From NCBI GenBank assembly GCA_031371195.1, contig JANMJD010000290.1, positions 1 through 21,601 of the forward strand: DNA of 21,601 bases, given 5' to 3'. This stretch comes from JANMJD01 sp031371195. Its GTDB lineage: Bacteria; Actinomycetota; Acidimicrobiia; Acidimicrobiales; Ilumatobacteraceae. The position numbers were made by a program, and so were the translations under genes. Each line of letters opens with the position of its first letter. Positions within the stretch are counted from its first letter, which is position 1. Of the stretch, positions 6,958 through 14,515 are shown one piece after another. The notes under the pieces were generated by a model. The model ran no database searches. It saw only the letters and a program-made list of their open reading frames with translations, and had not been told where the DNA came from.

Positions 6958-8702
6958 TGGTGCACCTCCCCGGCGTTCACCTGGGCAGCGTGCTGGGAGG
7001 CGACGATCTCGGCATACGTCGGACACGTGCGCTGCAGCTCTTCGTGGGTGCCGAGACCTACCGGGTTTCCGTCCTCCAACACCAGGATCTGGTCGGCGTT
7101 CATGATCGTCGACACCCGCTGGGCGACGATGACCATCGTCGCGTCGCCGGTGTGGGGGGCGAGCGCGGCGCGCAGCCGGGCATCGGTCGCCAGGTCGAGC
7201 GCCGAGAACGAGTCGTCGAACAGGTAGATCTCGGGCTTGCGGATCAGCGCCCGGGCGATGGCCAGGCGCTGGCGCTGCCCGCCCGACACATTCGAGCCAC
7301 CCTGGGCGATGGTCGCCTCAAGCCCGCCCGGCATGGCCCCGACGAAGTCGGCGGCCTGGGCCACCTGTAGCGCCTCCCACATCTCGGCCTCGGTGGCGTC
7401 GGGCTTGCCGTACCGCAGGTTGCTGGCCACCGTTCCGGTGAACAGGAACGGCTTTTGGGGCACCAGTCCAATGCGGTCCCACAGCATCTGTGGGGCGAGG
7501 TCGCGGACGTCGACGCCGTCGATGAGCACCGACCCGCCCGTGGCGTCGGCCAGCCGGGCGATGAGGTTGACCAGGGTCGTCTTGCCCGAGCCGGTGCTGC
7601 CGATCACCGCGGTCGTCTGTCCGGCACCCGACGTGAACGACACGCCGCAGAGCACCGGTTGCTCGGCGCCCGGATAGCGGAAATCGACGTTGCGCAGTTC
7701 CAGCGAACCGCGAACCGCGACCTGGGTGACCGCGTTCGTCGCGGTGACCACGGACGAGTCGGTGGCGAGCACCTCGTGGATGCGCTCGGCGCATACCGCC
7801 GCCCGGGGGATGAGCACGGCCAGGAAGCTGGCCATCATCACCGACATCAGGATCTGGGCGAGATAGCTGAGAAAGGCGACGAGCGCGCCGATCTGCAGCT
7901 CGCCGCGGTTGATGCGATCGGCGCCCAGCCAGATGACGGCGACGCTCAACAGGTTCAGGACGACCAGGACGATCGGAAAGAAGAACGCCTGCAATCGTCC
8001 GGCTCGTAGGGATGTGTCTGTGAGGAGTTCGTTGCCACCGGCGAAGCGGGCGGTCTCGTCGGGCTCCCGGACGAATGCCCGTACGACGCGGATACCTGTG
8101 ATCTGCTCGCGCAGCATCCGGTTGATGGTGTCGATGCGTTCCTGCATCACCCGAAACTGCGGCACCATCCGGCTGATGACCAGTCCGATGGCGACGACCA
8201 GGATCGGGACGGCCACGACCAGGATCGCCGACAGGCCGACGTCTTCGCGCATCGCCATGATCACCCCGCCGATGATCGTCATCGGCGCGGCGATCAGCAT
8301 GGTGCAGGTCATCTGCACCATCATCTGCACCTGCTGGACGTCGTTGGTGATCCGGGTGAGCAGCGACGGGGCGCCGAACAAGCCGACCTCGCGGGTGGAG
8401 AAGTCGGTCACCCGGTGGAACAGGCTGTCGCGCACGTCGCGCCCGAATCCCATTGCCGCCCGCGACCCGAAATACACCGCGGCGACGGCGAAACAGATCT
8501 GCGCCAGGGTGATCACGAGCATCACCAGGCCGGTCGACCAGATATAGCTGCTGTCGCCTCGGGCCACCCCGCGGTCGATGATGTCGGCATTCAGGCTGGG
8601 GAGGTAGAGCGACGCCAGCGTCTGGACGAGCTGCAGAATCACGACCGCAGTGAGTGTGCGCCGGTACGGGCGCAGGTGCGAACGCAGCAACCGGAGCAGC
8701 AT
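6954..8702 (-). CDS. ABC exporter half-transporter with degenerate ATP site (partner A)
   Basis: Type IV ABC exporter subunit, 582 aa, transmembrane domain followed by ATPase. Walker A GSTGSGKTT contains Lys374, the Q-loop reads VPQKPFLFTG, and the signature NVSGGQRQ is near canonical. The Walker B end reads FDDSFSALD: residue 497, normally the catalytic Glu, is Asp. The H-loop histidine is replaced by Gln528 (VAQRVST). These two changes are known from the degenerate-site subunit of heterodimeric exporters such as TM287. The gene is first of a two-gene operon and overlaps the next by GTGA at 6954-6957. ATG 8702 is the only good start and sits 6 nt downstream of a -10-like TTGATC. The transported substrate is not predictable. 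Confidence 0.95.
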   Translation of the reverse strand: MLLRLLRSHLRPYRRTLTAVVILQLVQTLASLYLPSLNADIIDRGVARGDSSYIWSTGLVMLVITLAQICFAVAAVYFGSRAAMGFGRDVRDSLFHRVTDFSTREVGLFGAPSLLTRITNDVQQVQMMVQMTCTMLIAAPMTIIGGVIMAMREDVGLSAILVVAVPILVVAIGLVISRMVPQFRVMQERIDTINRMLREQITGIRVVRAFVREPDETARFAGGNELLTDTSLRAGRLQAFFFPIVLVVLNLLSVAVIWLGADRINRGELQIGALVAFLSYLAQILMSVMMASFLAVLIPRAAVCAERIHEVLATDSSVVTATNAVTQVAVRGSLELRNVDFRYPGAEQPVLCGVSFTSGAGQTTAVIGSTGSGKTTLVNLIARLADATGGSVLIDGVDVRDLAPQMLWDRIGLVPQKPFLFTGTVASNLRYGKPDATEAEMWEALQVAQAADFVGAMPGGLEATIAQGGSNVSGGQRQRLAIARALIRKPEIYLFDDSFSALDLATDARLRAALAPHTGDATMVIVAQRVSTIMNADQILVLEDGNPVGLGTHEELQRTCPTYAEIVASQHAAQVNAGEVHQ

Positions 8703-8708
8703 TTAACT

Positions 8709-8737
8709 GATCAATCCACCGTGTCGGGCAGCGTCAA
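8709..8737 (-). promoter_or_regulatory. Putative promoter of the ABC exporter operon
   Basis: On the minus strand TTGACG (8737-8732) is followed after 17 nt by TTGATC (8714-8709) and then, 6 nt later, by the ATG at 8702. The -35 and spacing are good; the -10 departs from TANNNT. It would produce a leaderless message. Confidence 0.4.
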
Positions 8738-8817
8738 TCCACATTGATGTTCACCCTAACGGTGGCTGGTACGGCTCGGGCGAGGGGAGGTACGTCAACC
8801 TTGGCACATGGTGTCGG

Positions 8818-8823
8818 TACTGT
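8818..8823 (+). promoter_or_regulatory. Putative leaderless -10 box (TACTGT) of the SWIM-MoxR-VWA operon
   Basis: TACTGT is 7 nt upstream of GTG 8831. It is the only plausible promoter before the five-gene operon and lies in the 128-bp region shared with the divergent ABC operon. No clear -35 seen. Confidence 0.4.
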
Positions 8824-8830
8824 CGTGGCG

Positions 8831-10255
8831 GTGACGACTCGCTGGCCGATTGAAGAGGTGGAGGCGCTGGCCGGCGACGCCCGGGGACTGTCGGCGGCCC
8901 GATTGGCCGCGGTCCCGGCCAAGTGGTCGGCTGCCGGGTGCGATTCCGAAGTGGCCTGGGGGTTGTTCATCGGGGCGGCAGGCGAGCCATATCAAACGGC
9001 CGTCGAATTCGCCGAGGTCACCGCCCGGTGCACCTGTCCGAGCCGGAAGTACCCGTGCAAGCACTCCATCGGCCTGCTGTTGCTCTGGGCGGCCGGTCAC
9101 GTGCCCGAAGGACCCGGTCGGCCGGGCTTCGTCGCCGAGTGGATGGCTCGCCGGGCGGCGAAGACGGGTGCGGCCGCGGCTCGCGAGGCCGACGCCGACC
9201 CTCCCGATACACCGCCGCGTCGACCGCGGTCGGGCGGCGCCCCCGAACCAACTATGGCACCGCCCCCGCCTCCCGTATCCGACCCTGCTCGCGACAAGCG
9301 GGCGGCCGAGCGGATGGCCCGGATGATGGGTGGTTTGGTGGAGTTCGAACGATGGGCCGGCGACTGCCTGCGCGGTGGCCTCACCTCACCGGCACTCGCC
9401 GCGTACCGCACGTGGGACGGGGTCGCCGCCCGGCTCGTCGACGCCCAGGCGCCGTCGATGGCCAACCGGGTGCGACGGGTGGGGTCGCTGGTCGGTGTCG
9501 GCGCGGCCTGGCACGAACGGGTGCTCGGCGAGTTGGCGGTGATGCATGTGTTGTCGACCGCCGGTCGTCGTCTGATGCATCTTGACGATGACCTGGCCGA
9601 TTCGGTTCGCTCGGCACTTGGTTGGACCGTCCGTCAGGCCGACGTCCTCGCCGCCGCACCGGAGTCGGGTGCATGGCAGGTTCTCGGCCGCAGCGACGCG
9701 CTCGAAGACCGTATCGTGGTGCGTCGTACCTGGTTGCGGGCACTGTCGCCTCCTGGGCAATGGGCGCTGGTGCTGTCGTTTGCCGCCTATGGCCAGGCGT
9801 TGACCGATACCCCGCGGCCCGGCGATCGCCTGTATGCCGACGTGCACCGCTACCCGGGTCGGCTCGAACTGCGCAGCCTGATCGGCGAGGTCGCCGAACA
9901 CCGCCGGGCGGTCGATGACGTGCCGTCCACCACCTCGTTGGCCGGCGCATGTGACGAAGTCGGTGAGTCGCTGGCGGCAGTGCCGTGGCTGGAGCGGTGG
10001 CCGGTGTGCGTGCTCGCCGCCCCCACTCTGGTTGACGGCCGCTGGTGGCTGGTCGACCACACGGGTTCGCTTCCCCTCGCCGGGCCGGCCGCCCCGCTCG
10101 CGCTGGTCGCCATCACGGCCGGACGGGCTGCGCCGGTGGCCTGCGAATGGACCGCAGACGGCCTGGTGCCGCTGTCGGTTCATACCGATGGGCGCTTGAT
10201 CGATATCGGACCGCGAGGCGGGTTCCACGAGCGTCGCTGGGACCGTGCGTCGTGA
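8831..10255 (+). CDS. SWIM zinc-finger family protein
   Basis: First gene of a five-gene operon, 474 aa from GTG 8831. The start is chosen from the leaderless box at 8818-8823 and from the natural N-terminus MTTRWPIEEVEALA; the frame is open further upstream to an ATG at 8744. The N-terminal 80 residues match actinobacterial SWIM proteins: WGLFIGAAGEPYQTAVEF, then the CxCx6CxH zinc motif with Cys67, Cys69, Cys76 and His78 (CTCPSRKYPCKH). A Pro/Ala-rich linker follows (about residues 110-155), then a long helical C-terminal region without a domain I recognise. SWIM fingers bind DNA or protein. In this gene context the protein is probably a partner or recognition subunit of the MoxR/VWA machinery. 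Family firm, role unknown. Confidence 0.9.
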   Translation: MTTRWPIEEVEALAGDARGLSAARLAAVPAKWSAAGCDSEVAWGLFIGAAGEPYQTAVEFAEVTARCTCPSRKYPCKHSIGLLLLWAAGHVPEGPGRPGFVAEWMARRAAKTGAAAAREADADPPDTPPRRPRSGGAPEPTMAPPPPPVSDPARDKRAAERMARMMGGLVEFERWAGDCLRGGLTSPALAAYRTWDGVAARLVDAQAPSMANRVRRVGSLVGVGAAWHERVLGELAVMHVLSTAGRRLMHLDDDLADSVRSALGWTVRQADVLAAAPESGAWQVLGRSDALEDRIVVRRTWLRALSPPGQWALVLSFAAYGQALTDTPRPGDRLYADVHRYPGRLELRSLIGEVAEHRRAVDDVPSTTSLAGACDEVGESLAAVPWLERWPVCVLAAPTLVDGRWWLVDHTGSLPLAGPAAPLALVAITAGRAAPVACEWTADGLVPLSVHTDGRLIDIGPRGGFHERRWDRAS

Positions 10256-11124
10256 CTTTCCCCTCACCGACCGATCTGATGCCCGATGCGATGCCCGACT
10301 CGCTGTCCGACTCGCTGTCCGACTCGCCGACCGATGCGCCGACCGATGTGATGGTCGATCGACCCCAGCGGTCGTTGGCCGATCACTGGCAGGCCGTGGC
10401 GACCGTTGCGCTGCTCGGGGTCGATCGCCGGCCCGTTCCCGCGATTCCACCCGGCCCGATCGGCGAACTGGTGGCCGCCCGACATCATGATGACGGCGCG
10501 GCGATGGTGATCGACCTGGCCGCTGCATTGACCGTCGCCCGCCGGGCGGGGGTCCGTCCGGGGCCGCGGCGGCCGGCACTGATTCCCCCGTCCGTTGACT
10601 CCCGGCCGGTGTGCCCGTCGGGGGCGATCGGCCGCATCGCCCACCTGGTGAGCGAATGGCCCGAGCTGGTCGACGAATGGTTGACCCTGGTCGAGCACGG
10701 TGGTTGGCGGTTACCGGGCGACGTCACGATCGCCCTGTTCCTGCAGTTTCGCGGCGATCCTCAACGCCGAGCAGCAATTCGAGCATTGAGCGGCGATCTC
10801 ACCGAGTGGCTCGCCGACCTGTTTCCCGAGTTGATCGTGCGCGGCCCTCGGAACCGTCCCGATCGGCCCGAGCCGGTACCGATCGGCCGGTCGACCACGC
10901 TCGATCCCGCCGTGATCGTCGCCGGCCTCGAGTCGGGCGAGCTCTCCGTGCGGCATCGCACCGTGCTGGTTCACGTCGTCTGCAGCATCGAGCCCCGGCT
11001 CCTTGCCCCGTTGGCAGAATCGCTCGGCCGAGCCGGTACCAATCCGAACACCATGGGCCTGACCCTGTCGCTGGCTGATCTGGCCCGTACCCGCCACGAG
11101 ATGATCACGGAGCTGACCACGTGA
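10252..11124 (+). CDS. DUF5691-type protein of the MoxR-VWA operon
   Basis: Uncharacterised protein, 290 aa. I assign DUF5691 mainly because that family occupies this slot between SWIM and MoxR genes in actinobacterial operons; individual motifs are not diagnostic to me. GTG 10252 overlaps the TGA of the SWIM gene (GTGA), which decides the start. Residues 7-34 are tetrapeptide repeats of the kind xDxx encoded by 12-bp tandem repeats. The rest is helical and Leu/Ala/Arg-rich, with LADHWQAVATVALLGVDRRPVP, a central WPELVDEWLTLVEHGGWRLP, and a C-terminal HRTVLVHVVCSIEPRLLAPLAE. It has no signal peptide or membrane segment. It overlaps the MoxR gene by GTGA. A HEAT-like scaffold is conceivable but unproven. 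Confidence 0.85.
   Translation: MTFPSPTDLMPDAMPDSLSDSLSDSPTDAPTDVMVDRPQRSLADHWQAVATVALLGVDRRPVPAIPPGPIGELVAARHHDDGAAMVIDLAAALTVARRAGVRPGPRRPALIPPSVDSRPVCPSGAIGRIAHLVSEWPELVDEWLTLVEHGGWRLPGDVTIALFLQFRGDPQRRAAIRALSGDLTEWLADLFPELIVRGPRNRPDRPEPVPIGRSTTLDPAVIVAGLESGELSVRHRTVLVHVVCSIEPRLLAPLAESLGRAGTNPNTMGLTLSLADLARTRHEMITELTT
10271..10354 (+). repeat. 12-bp imperfect tandem repeat inside the DUF5691-type gene
   Basis: Seven consecutive 12-bp units begin with CCGA, including two identical CCGACTCGCTGT copies (10295-10306 and 10307-10318). They are in frame and encode the tetrapeptides TDLM, PDAM, PDSL, SDSL, SDSP, TDAP and TDVM by an offset reading. Because the unit is a multiple of three, copy-number change would keep the frame. 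Confidence 0.8.
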
Positions 11125-12200
11125 CAGACATCCTGCGGCCTCGCGCCGAAGACCAGTACGTCGCCGAGTTGACGGCGTTGGCGGCGGCCGACAGCCTGCC
11201 TCGGCCCCCAAACTGGCGGCTCTCGCCGCGCGCCGTCGTCGCCTATCTGGTGGGTGGCACGCTGGCCGATGGAACGGTGATCACCCCCAAGTACATCGGC
11301 CACGAGCGGCTGATCGAGATCGCCGTGGCCACATTGGCGACTGACCGGGCCCTGCTTCTCCTGGGCGTTCCGGGTACGGCCAAGACCTGGGTGAGCGAGC
11401 ACCTCGCCGCGGCCGTCTCGGGTGATTCCACGTTGATGATCCAGGGCACCGCGGGCACTCCCGAAGAGGCCGTCCGCTACGGCTGGAACTACGCCCGACT
11501 GCTGAGCGAGGGCCCGAGCCCGGCCGCACTGGTCCCCGGGCCGGTGATGCGGGCGATGACGGCGGGCTCATTGGCCCGCGTCGAAGAACTCACCCGGATG
11601 CCGGCCGACGTGCAGGATGCGCTCATCACGGTGCTTTCCGAGAAGACGTTGCCGATTCCCGAATTGGGCAGTGAGCAACGTGCGGCCCGCGGTTTCAACG
11701 TCATCGCCACCGCCAACGATCGCGACCGGGGCGTCAACGAGATGTCGAGCGCCTTGCGCCGCCGGTTCAACACCGTCGTGCTCCCACTGCCGGCGACCAT
11801 CGACGAGGAGATCGAAATCGTCACCCGCCGTGTTGCCGAACTGGGGGCGGCGATCGAGATGCCCGCAGCCCGTCATCCGGCCGACGAGATCCGCCGCGTG
11901 GTGTTGATCTTTCGAGAACTGCGCTCCGGAGTGACCGCCGACGGGCGCGTGAAGCTGAAGACCCCGTCGGCGACCCTGTCGAGTGCCGAAGCCATCTCGG
12001 TCGTGATGAGCGCCACGGCACTGGCGGTTCACTTCGGCGATGGCGGTCTGGCGGCCGCCGATCTCGCCGCCGGGATCACCGGAGCAGTTGTCAAGGACCC
12101 GGTTCACGACTCCATCGCCTGGCGGGAGTACCTCGAGACCGTCGTGCGCGACCGGGCCGGATGGGGCGATCTGTACCAGGCCTGCCGCGAGCTGGGTTGA
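11121..12200 (+). CDS. MoxR-type AAA+ ATPase
   Basis: AAA+ ATPase of the MoxR group, 359 aa, expected to act as a ring chaperone or remodeller with the VWA protein of the same operon. Walker A is GVPGTAKT (residues 82-89, Lys88). The Walker B region reads SLARVEELTR: Glu155-Glu156 stand where most MoxR proteins have Asp-Glu. Sensor 1 is Asn199 in IATANDRDRG and the arginine finger is in SALRRRF (213-215). The segment DVQDALITVLSEKTLPIPEL corresponds to the presensor-1 region. GTG 11121 overlaps the previous stop (GTGA). It is cytosolic, with no membrane segment. The DUF5682 gene starts immediately after. The target is unknown; CoxD-like metal-centre maturation and conflict-system chaperones are the known roles of related MoxR-VWA pairs. 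Confidence 0.95.
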   Translation: MTDILRPRAEDQYVAELTALAAADSLPRPPNWRLSPRAVVAYLVGGTLADGTVITPKYIGHERLIEIAVATLATDRALLLLGVPGTAKTWVSEHLAAAVSGDSTLMIQGTAGTPEEAVRYGWNYARLLSEGPSPAALVPGPVMRAMTAGSLARVEELTRMPADVQDALITVLSEKTLPIPELGSEQRAARGFNVIATANDRDRGVNEMSSALRRRFNTVVLPLPATIDEEIEIVTRRVAELGAAIEMPAARHPADEIRRVVLIFRELRSGVTADGRVKLKTPSATLSSAEAISVVMSATALAVHFGDGGLAAADLAAGITGAVVKDPVHDSIAWREYLETVVRDRAGWGDLYQACRELG

Positions 12201-12202
12201 GC

Positions 12203-14515
12203 GTGGCGATGGCATCGGCTACGGCAACGATCGACGCAGGAGTGGTCCATCTCCTCGGGATCCGTCATCACGGGCCGGGCTCGGCCCGCTCGGTGATTGC
12301 CGCGCTCGAGCAGCTGGATCCCGACGTGCTGCTCGTCGAGCTACCCCTCGAAGCGGCCGCGCCCAGCGTGATCTCGCTGATCGCCGACGCGGAGATGGTC
12401 CCACCGGTAGCTCTGCTCGGTTACGCCACTGCTCACCCGGAGCAGGCGGTCTTCTACCCGTTCGCCGTGTTCAGCCCCGAGTGGCAGGCAATGCGGTTCG
12501 CCCTCGCCCACCTCATCCCCGTTCGGGCGATCGACCTCTCGTTGGCCCACACGATGGCAGGACTCGACAGCCACCCGTGGCGGCCATCACGCGATGGTCC
12601 GCCGGTCGACCCGATTGCCGAATTGGCCGCCGCGGCGGGCGACGACGACCCCGAGCGGTGGTGGGAGGACGTCGTCGAGCATCGCAGCTCGGTCGAGGGT
12701 TTCGCGGCGATCGCCGAGGCGATGACCGTCGTGCGTTCCTACAGCTCACCGGCGATGGGCGTCGAGGAACTCCGCGAAGCGACGATGCGTCAGGGCATAC
12801 GGGCGGCCCGGGCCGATGGATTTCGACGCATCGTGGTCGTTTGCGGGGCGTGGCATGTTCCGGCCCTGGCCGACGATCAGGTGACCGAGTCGGCGGCGGC
12901 CGATCGAGCACGGCTGAAAGGGCTGGCGACGACCAAGGTGACCATGACCTGGGTGCCCTGGACCCATCGGCGGCTACTGGCCCGTCGACGACCCACGGGC
13001 GACGACGATGGCGACGACGCCGGCCCGGGAGGCTATGGGGCCGGGGTCAGTTCACCGGGCTGGTATGCCCACGTTTTCGCCACCGGGGCCGACCATCGCC
13101 GCTGGTTCGCCCGGGTGGCACAACTGCTGCGCCAACGCGATCATCTCGTCTCGCCCGAGCATCTTGTTTCGGCAACACGCTTGGCCGAGGGGCTGGCCGC
13201 CTTGCGAGGTCGGCCGCGTCCCGGCCTGGCAGAGGTCACCGATGCGGCCGCCGCGGTGCTCAGCGAGGGCCGGGTGGGTCCGCTCGATCTGATCCACGAC
13301 CGGCTGGTTGTCGGCGACGACCTGGGCTGCGTTCCAGCCGATGCGCCGATGGTGCCACTGGCCCGCGATCTGGCCGCCGAGCAGCGCCGGGTGCGGCTGA
13401 AGCCCCAGGCCGAGGCTCGCACGCTCGAACTCGACCTGCGCCTGCCCCTCGGCCGCAGCCGCTCGCAACTGCTGCATCGCCTGTGGATCATCGGGGTCTG
13501 TTGGGGGCGGCCCGACGACGGCCGGGGGAGTTCGGGGTCGTTCCGCGAATCGTGGCGACTCGTGTGGGAGCCGGAGATGTCGGTGCGCCTGATCGAGATG
13601 AGTGCCTATGGCACCACCATCGAGCGGGCGGCCGACGCCCGATTGGTGGACCGCGCCGCAACAACCACGGTTCTCGCCGATCTCGTCGCCCTCGCCGAAC
13701 TGGCCCTGCTTGCCCACCTGCCCGGCAGCATGCCGGTGCTGCTCGAACGCATCTCGGGGCACGCCGCGCAACATGTCGATGTCGGTGGCCTGCTCGACGT
13801 ACTCGGTCCGCTGGCCCGGATCCGCCGGTACGGCGACGTGCGGGGCACCGACGCCGCCGGCTTGGGTGAGTTGTTCGACGGCGTGGTCGAGCGGGCCTGC
13901 ATCGGGCTGAACGTGGCCTGCCGCTCGCTCGACGACGATGCGGCCGCCGCGATGGCCGACCGGTTGACGGCCACCCAGGCGGCCCTGGCGTTGGTCGACC
14001 ATCCGGCGCGTACGGGGGCCTGGCAGCGGGCACTCATCGAACTCGCCACCGGCACGTCGATCAACGGCGTCCTCGTCGGCCGGGCGGTGCGGTTGCTCGC
14101 CGACGCCGAGGCGATCGAGGTCACCGAGGTGGCCGGCGCGTTGTCGCGGGCGCTGTCGTATGGCACCCCGGCCCGCGACGGCGCCGCCTTCGTCGACGGC
14201 TTCCTGGCCGGCGCCGGCACGGTGTTGATCCACGACGCGGCGTTGCTCGGTCTGATCGATGGCTGGCTCGCCACGCTGCCCGCCGACACCTTCGACGATG
14301 TCGTCGCGCTCCTACGCCGGACGTTCGCCGCGTTCGAGGCCGGCGAGCGCCGCCATTTGGGCGAGTTGGTCTCAGGCCGAGGTGATGGGCGACCGCCGGC
14401 TCCCTTTGGTTGGGATCTCGACGCCGAGCGGGTGGCCGCTGGCCTCGCCACGCTGGCGGAGTTGCTCGGCACGGCCGACAACCGCGCCGGCACCGACCCC
14501 GGAGCCACCTGGTGA
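12203..14515 (+). CDS. DUF5682 family protein
   Basis: Large uncharacterised protein, about 770 aa, conserved beside MoxR and VWA genes. The N-terminal 220 residues contain HLLGIRHHGPGS (His22, His23), PDVLLVELPLE (Glu46) and VVVCGAWHVPALAD (His218). This order of motifs resembles TIKI/TraB/EreA-type proteins, which use GxxH, an internal acidic residue and a late GxxH. The match is by eye only. The remaining 500 residues are helical with LRLPLGRSRSQLLHRLWIIGVCWG and TFRESW-like motifs typical of the family, and I know no domain for them. The start is uncertain: GTG 12203, ATG 12209 and TTG 12197 (overlapping the MoxR stop) are all possible, and the first conserved residues begin about 12 codons later. 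It ends in a GTGA overlap with the VWA gene. No signal peptide. Confidence 0.9.
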   Translation: MAMASATATIDAGVVHLLGIRHHGPGSARSVIAALEQLDPDVLLVELPLEAAAPSVISLIADAEMVPPVALLGYATAHPEQAVFYPFAVFSPEWQAMRFALAHLIPVRAIDLSLAHTMAGLDSHPWRPSRDGPPVDPIAELAAAAGDDDPERWWEDVVEHRSSVEGFAAIAEAMTVVRSYSSPAMGVEELREATMRQGIRAARADGFRRIVVVCGAWHVPALADDQVTESAAADRARLKGLATTKVTMTWVPWTHRRLLARRRPTGDDDGDDAGPGGYGAGVSSPGWYAHVFATGADHRRWFARVAQLLRQRDHLVSPEHLVSATRLAEGLAALRGRPRPGLAEVTDAAAAVLSEGRVGPLDLIHDRLVVGDDLGCVPADAPMVPLARDLAAEQRRVRLKPQAEARTLELDLRLPLGRSRSQLLHRLWIIGVCWGRPDDGRGSSGSFRESWRLVWEPEMSVRLIEMSAYGTTIERAADARLVDRAATTTVLADLVALAELALLAHLPGSMPVLLERISGHAAQHVDVGGLLDVLGPLARIRRYGDVRGTDAAGLGELFDGVVERACIGLNVACRSLDDDAAAAMADRLTATQAALALVDHPARTGAWQRALIELATGTSINGVLVGRAVRLLADAEAIEVTEVAGALSRALSYGTPARDGAAFVDGFLAGAGTVLIHDAALLGLIDGWLATLPADTFDDVVALLRRTFAAFEAGERRHLGELVSGRGDGRPPAPFGWDLDAERVAAGLATLAELLGTADNRAGTDPGATW

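Noticed and set aside
12040..13869. 609-codon plus-strand frame overlapping MoxR and DUF5682
   Set aside because: Arg/Pro/Gly-rich out-of-frame shadow of two conserved genes.
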